From positions 1 to 63,397 of the forward strand of contig LSIG01000024.1 of NCBI GenBank assembly GCA_001556125.1: a DNA stretch of 63,397 bases, given 5' to 3'. Origin of the DNA: Rhizobiales bacterium CCH10-E5 (GTDB taxonomy: Bacteria; Pseudomonadota; Alphaproteobacteria; Rhizobiales; Beijerinckiaceae). Below, one piece after another: positions 46,486-55,212 of this stretch. The notes under the pieces are model-generated. The model did not search any database and was not told the origin of the DNA. It saw nothing but the letters and a program-made list of their open reading frames with translations. The position numbers and the translations under genes were made by a program. The stretch's first letter is position 1. Every line of letters begins with the position of its first letter.

Positions 46486-47553
46486 ATGGCGAAGGCCGGC
46501 CCCGCATCCGTCGAATTCCGCAACGTCTCCATGCGCTATGGCGCGGTGACGGCCGTCGACAATGTCAGCTTCACCGTCGAGGCGGGTAAGCTGGTGACGC
46601 TGCTCGGCCCCTCCGGCTGCGGCAAGACCACGACCCTGCGCATGATCGCGGGCCTCGAGATCGCCAGCGACGGGCAGATCCTGATCGGCGGACAGGACGT
46701 CACCAAACTCTCGGCCGCGGACCGCGACGTCAGCATGGTCTTCCAGTCCTATGCGCTGTTTCCGCATATGAGCGTGCTGGAGAACGCCGCCTACGGGCCG
46801 ACCGTGAAGGGGCTCGGCAAGGAGAAATCCCGCGAAATGGCGCTGGAGAAGCTGGCGCTCGTCGGCCTCAAGGGCTTCGAGAACCGCTATCCCTCCGAAT
46901 TGTCGGGCGGCCAGCAGCAGCGCGTCGCCGTGGCGCGTGCCCTCGTGCTCGAGCCGCAGGTGCTGCTCTTCGACGAACCTCTGTCCAATCTCGACGCCAA
47001 GCTGCGCCGCCGGGTCCGCGAGGAAATCCGCGAACTGCAACAGGACCTCAACCTGACCGTGGCCTATGTCACCCATGACCAGGAGGAGGCGTTGGCCGTC
47101 TCCGACAAGATCATCGTCATGTCGAACGCGAAGATCGCCCAACAGGGCGCCCCGCGCGAGCTCTATGAGGAGCCGGCCAACGCCTTCGTCGCCGACTTCA
47201 TCGGCGATGCGAACCTGATCGACGTGACCGTGACCGCCGTCGCGGACGGGCGGGCCACCGTCGCGATCGGCCCGGCCAGCGTCAGCCTGCCGGCCCGGGG
47301 GCTTCCCGCGGGTCCCGCCCGCGTCGCGATCCGCCCCGAAAGCCTGCTGCTGACCGGGCAGGCCGGCCCGGGCTCACTGCCCGGAACGGTGCGCAAATGC
47401 GCCTATCTCGGCAACCATCTCGACCTGATGGTCGAGACACAGGTCGGCGAACTCTTCGTCGTGCAGTATGGCCACCATCCGATGCTGGCAGCCGGGACAC
47501 CGGTGAATCTCACGCTCGCCGGCTCGGGCGTAACGCTGATCCCGCCCAACTGA
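46486..47553 (+). CDS. FbpC/AfuC-family ABC transporter ATPase
   Basis: The 355-aa ATPase has Walker A GPSGCGKTTTLRMIAGLE, Q-loop MVFQSYALFPHMSVLENAAY, signature LSGGQQQRVAVARAL, Walker B VLLFDEPLSNLDA and a C-terminal TOBE-type domain (AVADGRATVAIGPASVSLPA). This class serves FbpABC, AfuABC, Pot and UgpC-type importers. I chose the ATG at 46486; the TTG three codons earlier is possible but poorly placed relative to AAGGA. It closes the ABC operon. Confidence 0.9.
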   Translation: MAKAGPASVEFRNVSMRYGAVTAVDNVSFTVEAGKLVTLLGPSGCGKTTTLRMIAGLEIASDGQILIGGQDVTKLSAADRDVSMVFQSYALFPHMSVLENAAYGPTVKGLGKEKSREMALEKLALVGLKGFENRYPSELSGGQQQRVAVARALVLEPQVLLFDEPLSNLDAKLRRRVREEIRELQQDLNLTVAYVTHDQEEALAVSDKIIVMSNAKIAQQGAPRELYEEPANAFVADFIGDANLIDVTVTAVADGRATVAIGPASVSLPARGLPAGPARVAIRPESLLLTGQAGPGSLPGTVRKCAYLGNHLDLMVETQVGELFVVQYGHHPMLAAGTPVNLTLAGSGVTLIPPN

Positions 47554-47698
47554 GCGGAACCGCCGCCTAGACAGGCAGTTTCGCTCTCACAGCCGCATTA
47601 TGAGCACGTTTTGCATGCATCAGTGCTAAGTTGGCTAATGAAAAAGCAGCGATTGTGGCGTATCCTCGCGCCCTGAATCGGAGAAAGACCCGGCGGCG

Positions 47699-49423
47699 AT
47701 GACCACGAACGACAGCGCGACCATGATCCTGCTTCACCTCGCCGGGGGCGTCGCGCTGCTGATCTGGTCCGTTCGACTGGTCCGCACCGGGGCGATGCGC
47801 GCCTTCGGCGGCTCGCTCAGGCAGGCCTTGCAGAGCTTCACGCGCAACCGCTTCGCAGCCTTCGGCAGTGGCGCGCTCGTCACCATCGTCCTGCAGAGTT
47901 CGACCGCGACGACGCTGCTCGTTTCCTCCTTCGCCGGCCGCAAGCTGATCGCGCCGGCCATGGCGCTCGCGGTGCTGCTCGGCGCCAATCTCGGCACGTC
48001 GCTCGCCGCCTTCGTGATCTCGATGGATCTCGGCTGGCTCTGGGGCCTGTGCCTGGCGATCGGCGTCGCGCTCTATCTCGGCCATGAGGCGATGGACCGG
48101 GCCCGCAATATCGGGCGCATCCTCGTCGGGATCGGGCTGATCCTGCTGTCGCTGATCGAGCTGAACGCCGCCGCCGCGCCGCTCGCCCAGTCGCCCACCT
48201 TCCGCACCTTGCTCTCGGCGCTCGCCAGCGAGCCGCTGCTGGCCGTTCTGGTCGCCGTCGCGGCCACTTGGCTGACCCATTCCAGCATCGCGGTCATCCT
48301 GCTGATCGCGACCTTCGCCGCCTCCGGCCTGTTTCCGCCGGCGACGGCACTGACGCTCGTGATCGGCGCCAATCTCGGCAATGCCCTGATCCCGGTGCTG
48401 GATCAGCTCGGCTCGCCCGTGGCGCAGCGCCGCGCCGCCATCGCCAATTTCGCGACCCGGTTGCTCCTGGCCGCCGCCGTGCTGCCCTTCGTGGCGCCGC
48501 TCTCCGGCTGGCTGCTGGCCCTGCCTTCTGCGGATGCGCGGGTCGCCATCGAGTTCCACGTCGCGCTGAACCTCCTCGGCGCATTGCTCTTCCTGCCCTT
48601 CGTCGGGCCGGTGGCCGCCCTCGTCGAGCGCCTGATGCCGGATCGCGACACCGCCGAGGCCGAGGTCGCGCCGCGCTATCTCGATCCGAACGCGCTCGAC
48701 AGCCCGACCGAGGCGCTCGCCTGCGCGATGCGCGAGGCGCTCCATCTCGGCGACCGCGTCGAGCGCATGCTGCGCGACACCATGACCCTCCTGGAGAAGG
48801 ACGAGCTCAAGCTCTCGCGCGCGATCGCCCAGGCCGATGACGGCGTCGATTCGATCCACGAGGCGATCAAGCTCTATCTGGTGCGCGTCTCGCGCAACGA
48901 GCTGAGCGACGAGGAAGGCCGCCGGCTGCTTGAGATCATCACCCTGATCACCAATCTCGAGCATATCGGCGACATCATCGACAAGAACCTGCGCGAACTC
49001 GCCGAGAAGAAGATCCGCAAGCGCTATGCCTTCTCGCCGGAAGGGTTGGCCGAGATCCGCGACTTCCACCAGCGCGTGGCGTCGGGCCTCGGCCTCGCCC
49101 TCAACGTCTTCGCCACGCGCGATCTCGCTTTGGCGCGGCAGCTCTTCGCCGAGAAGGCGACGATGCGCGATGCCGAACGCCGTGCCACCGAAAGCCATTT
49201 CGAGCGGCTGCGCGACGGGCGCCCGGAATCGATCGAGACCAGCGCGATCCATCTCGACATTATCCGCGATCTCAAGCGCATCCACGGCCATGTCGCCTCG
49301 ATCGGCTATCCGATCCTGGAAAGCGCCAATGCCCTGCGCGAGAGCCGTCTGATGGAGACCAAGGAGGCGCGCGCCCGTCAGGAGCGCGACAGCCTGATGT
49401 CCGCCGCGCAGCCAGGGCGCTAA
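47699..49423 (+). CDS. Na/Pi cotransporter-family protein with PhoU-like C-terminal domain
   Basis: The 574-aa protein has repeated Na/Pi-cotransport domains (LQSSTATTLLVSSFAG and HSSIAVILLIATFAASG are the QSS/HSS repeats, with GANLGTSLAAFV and GANLGNALIPV) and a soluble PhoU-like C-terminus (ALHLGDRVERMLRDTMTLLE, HIGDIIDKNLRELAEKK). It moves phosphate across the inner membrane with sodium; export roles are also reported for this class (YjbB). It lies 145 nt after the ABC operon, and could release phosphate freed by the IMPase-type enzyme. That link is inference. Confidence 0.88.
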   Translation: MTTNDSATMILLHLAGGVALLIWSVRLVRTGAMRAFGGSLRQALQSFTRNRFAAFGSGALVTIVLQSSTATTLLVSSFAGRKLIAPAMALAVLLGANLGTSLAAFVISMDLGWLWGLCLAIGVALYLGHEAMDRARNIGRILVGIGLILLSLIELNAAAAPLAQSPTFRTLLSALASEPLLAVLVAVAATWLTHSSIAVILLIATFAASGLFPPATALTLVIGANLGNALIPVLDQLGSPVAQRRAAIANFATRLLLAAAVLPFVAPLSGWLLALPSADARVAIEFHVALNLLGALLFLPFVGPVAALVERLMPDRDTAEAEVAPRYLDPNALDSPTEALACAMREALHLGDRVERMLRDTMTLLEKDELKLSRAIAQADDGVDSIHEAIKLYLVRVSRNELSDEEGRRLLEIITLITNLEHIGDIIDKNLRELAEKKIRKRYAFSPEGLAEIRDFHQRVASGLGLALNVFATRDLALARQLFAEKATMRDAERRATESHFERLRDGRPESIETSAIHLDIIRDLKRIHGHVASIGYPILESANALRESRLMETKEARARQERDSLMSAAQPGR

Positions 49424-49444
49424 GCCCGGCAGCGGCCGATCCTC

Positions 49445-49888
49445 TCAGGCGGCGAGCGCCATCGTCGCCTGGCGGATCGCGGTGGCGAGCTCCGGTTCGT
49501 CGACGAGATCGGCAGCGTCCTCGGGGCTGAACCAGCGGCTCTTGCGCTGGCCCTGCTCGGCCCAGACCGGCAACTGGCGCTCGACCTCGAGCAAGAACAG
49601 CGTCACCTCGCAGAGCACGAAATGGTCCGATTTGCGCTTCCAGTAGGTGTAGCGGCCGGCCGGCTCCTTGACGATGCGCCCGACGACGCCGGCCTCTTCA
49701 TAGGCCTCGCGCGCCGCCGCCTCGGGAGCTGTCAGGCCCTTGATCGGCCAGCCCTTGGGCACGATCCAGCGGCGCGTCGTGCGCGATGTGACGAGCATGA
49801 CCTCGAGCCTGCCATTGGGCAGGCGCCGGACCGGCATCGCAGCGATCTGCGCGCGCGGCACTCCAGCCGAGGCCTTGGTCTTCTTCAT
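49445..49888 (-). CDS. NUDIX hydrolase, diphosphoinositol-polyphosphate-phosphohydrolase-like
   Basis: The 147-aa enzyme has the Nudix box with AAREAYEEAGVVG (REAxEEAG core) after KGWPIKGLTAPEA, preceded by a basic N-terminus and RWIVPKG. It hydrolyses a nucleoside diphosphate linked to some moiety; the DIPP-like form of the box is common in alphaproteobacteria. Substrate unknown. It is convergent with the Na/Pi gene (21-nt gap) and downstream of the M20 gene, separated by a hairpin, so it may have its own promoter in the 172-nt gap. Confidence 0.88.
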   Translation of the reverse strand: MKKTKASAGVPRAQIAAMPVRRLPNGRLEVMLVTSRTTRRWIVPKGWPIKGLTAPEAAAREAYEEAGVVGRIVKEPAGRYTYWKRKSDHFVLCEVTLFLLEVERQLPVWAEQGQRKSRWFSPEDAADLVDEPELATAIRQATMALAA

Positions 49889-49968
49889 GGATCGGTGTCG
49901 CCCCTCGCCTGGCGCAGCGCGCGCGATTCGCGCTGCTCTGTCGGCGATTCAAATATTGCGCCAAAGGC

Positions 49969-49998
49969 CGGAGATGGAAAGACCATTCCACATCTCCG
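49969..49998 (-). terminator. Stem-loop after the M20 deacylase gene
   Basis: CGGAGATGGAA (49969-49979) pairs with TTCCA-CATCTCCG (49986-49998) with a small bulge; it lies about 60 nt downstream of the M20 stop in the minus direction. The trailing tract GGCCTTTGG is not a strong U-run, so termination is a guess. Confidence 0.4.
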
Positions 49999-50060
49999 CC
50001 CATCGCATTTGGGGGCGCCTGGCGCGCAGACAAGGGGCTGCGCGCGACGGTCGCGGCCGT

Positions 50061-51356
50061 TCAGCCGGAGACCGGTTCGACTCCGCACCATTCGGCCACG
50101 AACAGGGCCATGGCACCGGTGATGCGCTTCACCGAGGCGAGGCTGACGCGCTCGTCGAAGGCGTGGATGTTCTCGCCCATCGGGCCGTAGCAGAGCGCCG
50201 GGATCTTGTCGTAGAGCGCATGGACGCGGGCATCGAGATAGGCCGGCGTCATGAAGGACTGGAGCGGCCGCCCCATGGCGGCCTCATGCGCGCGGCCCAG
50301 CACCGCTTCCGCCTCGCTGCCGGGCTCCAGCACATAGCCCTCGGCCCAGAAGCCGTTGAAGGTCACCTTGGGAGGGTTGTTGGCGAGGAAGCTGTCGCTG
50401 CGCGACGCGGTCCTGATGCAGTCCTCGATGCGCTGGGCGATCTCCTGAGCGGCGACGCCGGGATAGAGCCCGACGCGGCAATCGACGCGGCACCAGCAGG
50501 GCACGGAGGAGGCCCAGTCGCCGCCCTCGATCTTGCCGATATTGAGGTTGATCGGGTGGGCCTGGTCCTCGAAATGCTCCCGGCCGACCTTCTCGGCGTT
50601 GAACTCTTCCTCGAGCTTGCGCAGCGCCGCGATCACCCGATAGGCGGCATCGATCGCATTGGCGCCCGCGCCCATCTCGCGGACATGGACAGGCACGCCC
50701 CGTACCTCGAACTGGAACCAGATCACGCCGGCATTGGCGCGGCACAGCATCTCGTATTCAGGCTCGGGGATCAGCGCCGCTTCCGCCCGGTAGCCGCGCA
50801 GATGCGTCATCAGCGCGCCATTGCCGGTCGATTCCTCCTCGACCACCGATTCCAGATAGAGCGTCGCCGCCGGCTGCAGGCCGATGCGCCGGAGCGCGTC
50901 GAGGCAGGCGAAATTGGCGCCGTGCCCGGCCTTCATGTCGGCGCCGCCGCGGCCATAGAGCCAGTCGCCCTCGATCACGGGGTCGAAGGGCGCATGGGTC
51001 CACTGCTCGGCCGGCCCGGTCGGCACCACGTCGACATGCGCCTGCAGGATCAGGGAACGGCCCTTCTCCTCGCGCGGATGATGGATGCCGACGAGGATCG
51101 GCGCGTCGGAATGATGCTCGGAGAACGGCCCGCCGCCGGGATGGGCCTTGATCGCGGCCTCGTCCATCTTGAAGCGGTCGACCGTGAAGCCGCGCTCCCG
51201 CAGCGCCCGGTAGACGAAGTCCTGGCAGGCGTGCTCCTCGCCGCGCAGCGAGGGAAAGCGGATCAGCTCCTGCGTGAAGGCGATCTGCTCGGCGAAGCCG
51301 GCCTCGACGGAAGCCAGGATTTGGTCGCGAAGGGCGGGGTCGAGAGGCATGGTCAT
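50061..51356 (-). CDS. M20 peptidase/deacylase, ArgE/DapE family
   Basis: The 431-aa zinc enzyme has the M20 metal motifs: LQAHVDVVP (first His and Asp), RGGADMKAGH (bridging Asp), VVEEESTGNGAL (Glu pair) and the late HAF in YGPMGENIHAFDERVSL. It removes an acyl or aminoacyl group from an amino acid or peptide. It lies at the 3' end of the second peptide-ABC operon, separated from the ATPase gene by a palindromic repeat. A natural reading is that the imported compound is an N-acylated amino acid or small peptide cleaved here. Two in-frame ATG codons (51356 and 51350) are possible. Confidence 0.88.
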   Translation of the reverse strand: MTMPLDPALRDQILASVEAGFAEQIAFTQELIRFPSLRGEEHACQDFVYRALRERGFTVDRFKMDEAAIKAHPGGGPFSEHHSDAPILVGIHHPREEKGRSLILQAHVDVVPTGPAEQWTHAPFDPVIEGDWLYGRGGADMKAGHGANFACLDALRRIGLQPAATLYLESVVEEESTGNGALMTHLRGYRAEAALIPEPEYEMLCRANAGVIWFQFEVRGVPVHVREMGAGANAIDAAYRVIAALRKLEEEFNAEKVGREHFEDQAHPINLNIGKIEGGDWASSVPCWCRVDCRVGLYPGVAAQEIAQRIEDCIRTASRSDSFLANNPPKVTFNGFWAEGYVLEPGSEAEAVLGRAHEAAMGRPLQSFMTPAYLDARVHALYDKIPALCYGPMGENIHAFDERVSLASVKRITGAMALFVAEWCGVEPVSG

Positions 51357-51374
51357 GGTGCTCCTGGGAGAGGC

Positions 51375-51466
51375 GTCATGGTCGGGCTCGACCCGACCAT
51401 CTCGGAAACCAGCGTCGTCTCGTCACGCGATTCTCGGGTCTGCGCTTCGCTCCGCCCGAGAATGAC
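51375..51466. repeat. 92-nt double-hairpin element, copy D (divergent)
   Basis: The ends GTCAT and ATGAC and hairpin 1 (GGTCGGG-ctcga-CCCGACC) match the 91-nt family, but the second hairpin is different: TCTCGGG / CCCGAGA with a 16-nt loop. It lies between the fused ATPase and M20 genes of the second peptide operon. Confidence 0.7.
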
Positions 51467-51479
51467 GTGGCGCTCTTCA

Positions 51480-53120
51480 TCAATGCCCGAACCGCCCGGC
51501 GCCCGGCACCGCCGCCAGAAGCGCCCGCGTATAGTCGTGGTGTGGCGCGGCGAAGAGTGCCGCCGTCGGCCCCGCCTCGACGATCCGGCCACGCTGCATC
51601 ACCGCGATACGGTCGCAGATCTGGGCGGCGACGCGCAGATCATGCGTCACGAACAGGATCGCGAGCCCGAGCCGCTGCTGGATGTCCTTGATCAAGGTCA
51701 GGATCTGCGCCTGGACCGAGACGTCGAGCGCCGAGACCGCCTCGTCGGCGACCAGCACGTCCGGTTCCAGCGCCAGCGCCCGCGCGATGCCGATGCGCTG
51801 GCGCTGACCGCCCGAGAACTCATGCGGATAGCGGTCGATCGCATTGGCCGAGAGGCCGACCAGTTCGAGCAGTTCGGCCGCCTTCGCCAGCGCCTCGGAC
51901 CGCGTGGCGCCATGCGCCACCGGCCCGTCCGAAATGATGCGCCCCACCGTCTGGCGCGGATTGAGCGAGGCGAACGGGTCCTGGAACACCATCTGGATGC
52001 GCTTGCGCTGGGCACGCAGCGCCGCCGGCTTGAGATCGCTCAGCACGAGATCGTCCGCCGCCGCGCTGCTCAGGCGGATCTGGCCGGCATCGGGCTCGAT
52101 CAGCCGCAGGCAGCAGCGCCCGACGGTCGATTTGCCAGAGCCGGATTCCCCGACCAGCCCCAGCGTCTCGCCGCGCCGGAGCGAGAAGGTGATGTCGTCC
52201 GCCGCCCGGACCTCGCGCGCGGTGCCGAACAAGCTGCGCTTGCGATAGACCTTGCCCAAGCCTTCCACCCTCAGCACCGGCGCCGAGTCCGGCAGCGGCG
52301 CCCGCTCCGGCGGCGTCAGCGAGGGCACGGCGGCCAAGAGCTTCTGCGTATAGGGGTGGTTCGGCGCGCCGAGCACCTGATCGACCGTGCCCTCCTCGAC
52401 GAGGACGCCCTTTTCCAGCACCGCGATGCGGTCGGCGATCTCGGCGACGACGCCCATGTCATGGGTGATGAACAGCACGGCGGTGCCGTGCTTGTGGCGG
52501 AGGTTGTCGATCAGCTTGAGGATCTGCGCTTGCGTCGTCACGTCGAGCGCGGTCGTCGGCTCGTCGGCGATCAGGAGCTTGGGCTCGAGCGCGAGCGCCA
52601 TCGCGATCATCACGCGCTGGCGTTGTCCGCCCGACAATTCATGCGGATAGGCCCGCGCCAGCCGCGGCGGATCGGGCAGGCCGACCTCGGCGAGCAGCTC
52701 GACGGCGCGACGCTGCCGCTCAGAACGGCTGTGCAGCCCATGCGCCTCGAAGGTCTCGACGATCTGATCCGCCACCCGCATCACCGGGTTGAGCGAGGTC
52801 ATCGGCTCCTGGAAGATCATGCCGACCTCGCGGCCGCGCAGATCCTGCATCGCCGCCTCGTCGAGTTGCAGCAGATCGCGCCCGGCAAGGCGGATCGCGC
52901 CGCCGGCCGGCTTCACCGCCTTGGGCAGGAGCCCCATCACCGCATGGGCGATCATCGACTTGCCGGAGCCGGACTCGCCGACGACACAGAGCGTCTCGCC
53001 GGCCCCGATCGTCAGCGAAACGTCGGCGACCGCATGGGGCCGGTCGGCCAGCGCCGGCAAAGCCAGCGTCAGCGTCTCGATGGCAAGGACGGGGGCCGGC
53101 TTGGCCATGACCTCGCTCAT
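51480..53120 (-). CDS. Peptide-type ABC transporter, two ATPase domains fused (DppD-DppF), second operon
   Basis: The 546-aa protein carries two ATPase domains: [16 protein letters not shown] with [19 protein letters not shown], and [17 protein letters not shown] with FSGGQRQRIGIARALALEP, with the NHPYTQKLLAAVP tail between them. It powers the permeases encoded just upstream. I start at ATG 53120, which overlaps the permease stop as ATGA (53117-53120); the frame extends further upstream only as Arg-rich shadow of the permease gene. It differs from the first operon copy in length (546 versus 616 aa), lacking the C-terminal extension. Confidence 0.92.
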   Translation of the reverse strand: MSEVMAKPAPVLAIETLTLALPALADRPHAVADVSLTIGAGETLCVVGESGSGKSMIAHAVMGLLPKAVKPAGGAIRLAGRDLLQLDEAAMQDLRGREVGMIFQEPMTSLNPVMRVADQIVETFEAHGLHSRSERQRRAVELLAEVGLPDPPRLARAYPHELSGGQRQRVMIAMALALEPKLLIADEPTTALDVTTQAQILKLIDNLRHKHGTAVLFITHDMGVVAEIADRIAVLEKGVLVEEGTVDQVLGAPNHPYTQKLLAAVPSLTPPERAPLPDSAPVLRVEGLGKVYRKRSLFGTAREVRAADDITFSLRRGETLGLVGESGSGKSTVGRCCLRLIEPDAGQIRLSSAAADDLVLSDLKPAALRAQRKRIQMVFQDPFASLNPRQTVGRIISDGPVAHGATRSEALAKAAELLELVGLSANAIDRYPHEFSGGQRQRIGIARALALEPDVLVADEAVSALDVSVQAQILTLIKDIQQRLGLAILFVTHDLRVAAQICDRIAVMQRGRIVEAGPTAALFAAPHHDYTRALLAAVPGAGRFGH

Positions 53121-53953
53121 TCGCGCCCCCTGGCGAGGCGCGGGTTCAGCGCGTCGTTCAGGCCCTCGCCGGCGAGGTTGAGCGCAAGCACCGTCAGGAA
53201 GATCGCGAATCCGGGAAAGAACGAGATCCACCAGGCGTCGAGCAGGCGCGTGCGCCCGGCGCCGACCATATAGCCCCAGCTCATCAGGTTCGGATCGCCC
53301 AGCCCGAGGAAGGAGAGCGAGGATTCGAGCAGGATCGCCGAGCCGATCATCAGCGAGCCCATCACGATGATCGGCGCGATGGTGTTCGGCAGCACTTGGC
53401 TGAAGATGATGCGCGGCGTCGACTGGCCGATCGTCACCGCAGCCTGGACATATTCGCGCGTCTTCAGCGAGAGCACCTCGCCGCGCACCAGCCGCGCCAC
53501 CGGCGGCCAGGAGACGACGCCGATCGCGATCACGATCGAGCCCAGCGCCGGCTGCAGGATCGCCACCAGCACGATCGCCAGCGCGAAGGAGGGGATGGTC
53601 TGGAAGAACTCGGTGAAGCGCATCAGCGCGTCGTCGACGAAGCCACCGGCATAGCCGGCCGCGGCGCCGAGCGGCACGCCGATCAGCAGTGCCACCAGCG
53701 TCGAGACCACCCCGATCATCAGCGAGACCCGCGCGCCATGGACGAGGCCGGCCGCCAGATTGCGCCCCAGCGTATCCGTACCCAGCGGGAAGCGCTCCAT
53801 CACGAAGGGCGCGAGGAAGGGCCGGCCGACCGGGCGCCAGGGCGACTGCGGATAGAGCGTCGGCGCCAGCAGCGCGAAGGCCACGACCGCGAGCAGGATG
53901 ACGAGGCCGAGCACGGCGCCGCGGTTGCGGCAGAAGCGTTTGAGGAAGTTCAT
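53117..53953 (-). CDS. Peptide-type ABC permease (DppC), second operon
   Basis: The 278-aa permease has about six helices and the coupling loop REYVQAAVTIGQSTPRIIFS. It lacks the long N-terminal tail of the copy in the first operon. It overlaps the fused ATPase gene by 4 bases and is separated from the DppB gene by a 91-nt repeat element. Confidence 0.92.
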   Translation of the reverse strand: MNFLKRFCRNRGAVLGLVILLAVVAFALLAPTLYPQSPWRPVGRPFLAPFVMERFPLGTDTLGRNLAAGLVHGARVSLMIGVVSTLVALLIGVPLGAAAGYAGGFVDDALMRFTEFFQTIPSFALAIVLVAILQPALGSIVIAIGVVSWPPVARLVRGEVLSLKTREYVQAAVTIGQSTPRIIFSQVLPNTIAPIIVMGSLMIGSAILLESSLSFLGLGDPNLMSWGYMVGAGRTRLLDAWWISFFPGFAIFLTVLALNLAGEGLNDALNPRLARGRE

Positions 53954-53967
53954 GGGCGGCCCTCGCC

Positions 53968-54058
53968 GTCATGCTCGCCCTTGTGGCGAGCATCCACGTC
54001 TTGAACACAGGCCTCGACGAGCGAAGGCGTGGATGGTCGGGACAAGCCCGACCATGAC
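53968..54058 (+). repeat. 91-nt double-hairpin intergenic element, copy B
   Basis: Same structure as copy A but in opposite orientation: hairpin GCTCGCC-cttgt-GGCGAGC first, then GGTCGGG-acaag-CCCGACC, ends GTCAT and ATGAC, and central CCACGTCTT opposite AAGGCGTGG. It sits between the DppB and DppC genes of the second operon. Confidence 0.85.
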
Positions 54059-54074
54059 GGAGAGGCCGGCGCCA

Positions 54075-55052
54075 TCACGACGCGGCCTCGATGCGCGGAT
54101 CGGCGATCCGGTAGATGAGGTCGGTCAGGATGTTGAAGCCGACGACCATGGCAGAGGACATGAAGAAGACACCGAGCAGCACGGAATAGTCGCGCTGCAC
54201 CAGCGCATCGAACATCAGCCGGCCGATGCCCGGCCAGGCAAAGACCGTCTCGGTGAGCACGGCGCCGCCGACGAGCTGGCCCGCCTGCAGCCCCGCCAGC
54301 GTGACCACGGGCAGGATCGCGTTGCGCGCCACATGGCGTCGCGAGACGATGCCGGGCGACAGCCCCTTGGCGCGCGCGGTCTTGACGAAATCGGCGCCGG
54401 CCACTTCCAGCATCGAGGCGCGCATCATCCGCGCATAAAGCGCGGTGAAGAACAGCCCGAGCGTCAGCGCCGGCAGGATCAGGTGGTGGCCGATGTCGAG
54501 CGCCCGCGAGAGCCCGCTATAGTTCGCGCCGATGGTCTCGTAGCCGACATTGGGGACGAGGCCGAGCTTCAGCGCGAAGACGATCTGGCTCATCAGCGCG
54601 ATCCAGAACAGCGGCGTTGCATAGAAGACGAGCGAGAGCGTCGTGATCAGGCTGTCCGACCAGCGTCCGGCCCGCCGCGCGGCCAGCGCGCCCATCACCA
54701 CGCCGAGCCCGAGCGAGATCAGGAAGGCCGCGCCGGTCAAAAGCAGCGTCGCCGGCAGCCGGTCGAGCACCAGCGTCAGCACCGGCTGCTGCTGCCGGTA
54801 GCTGAAGCCGAGATCGAAGGTCAGATAGCCCTTGAGATAGATCCAGAGCTGGGTCAGCAGCGGCTCGTTCAGGCCGAAGCGCTCGCGCAGCTGTTCCAGC
54901 AACTGCGCATCGGCCGCCCCCGCCTCGCCGGCCAGCACCTGCGCCGGATCGCCCGGCGCGGCGCGGATCAGGAAGAAGTTGAGCACGGCGATCGCCAGCA
55001 GCGTCAGGACGCCCTTGGCCAGCCGGCTGGAGAGGAAATGCAGGAGATTCAT
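54075..55052 (-). CDS. Peptide-type ABC permease (DppB), second operon
   Basis: The 325-aa permease has an N-terminal anchor helix, about six helices in total and the coupling loop KTARAKGLSPGIVSRRHVARN. The N-terminal MNLLHFLSSRLAKGVLTLL is typical. It is preceded by element C and followed by element B. Confidence 0.92.
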   Translation of the reverse strand: MNLLHFLSSRLAKGVLTLLAIAVLNFFLIRAAPGDPAQVLAGEAGAADAQLLEQLRERFGLNEPLLTQLWIYLKGYLTFDLGFSYRQQQPVLTLVLDRLPATLLLTGAAFLISLGLGVVMGALAARRAGRWSDSLITTLSLVFYATPLFWIALMSQIVFALKLGLVPNVGYETIGANYSGLSRALDIGHHLILPALTLGLFFTALYARMMRASMLEVAGADFVKTARAKGLSPGIVSRRHVARNAILPVVTLAGLQAGQLVGGAVLTETVFAWPGIGRLMFDALVQRDYSVLLGVFFMSSAMVVGFNILTDLIYRIADPRIEAAS

Positions 55053-55084
55053 GCAGTCATGGTCCGGACGGATGGGCTCTCGCC

Positions 55085-55175
55085 GTCATGCTCGCCCTCG
55101 TGGCGAGCATCCACGTCTTGAACACCATCCTCGGTCGACGAAGACGTGGATGGTCGGGACGAGCCCGACCATGAC
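55085..55175 (+). repeat. 91-nt double-hairpin intergenic element, copy C
   Basis: Same layout and orientation as copy B. Both hairpin loops differ from copy B in a matched way: ctcgt and acgag here, cttgt and acaag in copies A and B, so the two loops remain complementary. It lies between the binding protein and DppB genes. Confidence 0.85.
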
Positions 55176-55212
55176 GAGAGGCGCGTGATCACCCGATAGG
55201 GGGTGACCCCGA

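Noticed and set aside
43077..47553. Plain ferric iron transporter call
   Set aside because: Family is shared with iron importers, but no Tyr-Tyr pair is visible in the binding protein and the neighbours are phosphatase and dehydrogenases, so I did not name it FbpABC.
53121..54008. Upstream extension of the second fused ATPase across the permease gene
   Set aside because: It lies in another frame of the well-supported DppC gene and is Arg-rich without motifs; ATGA overlap marks the real start.
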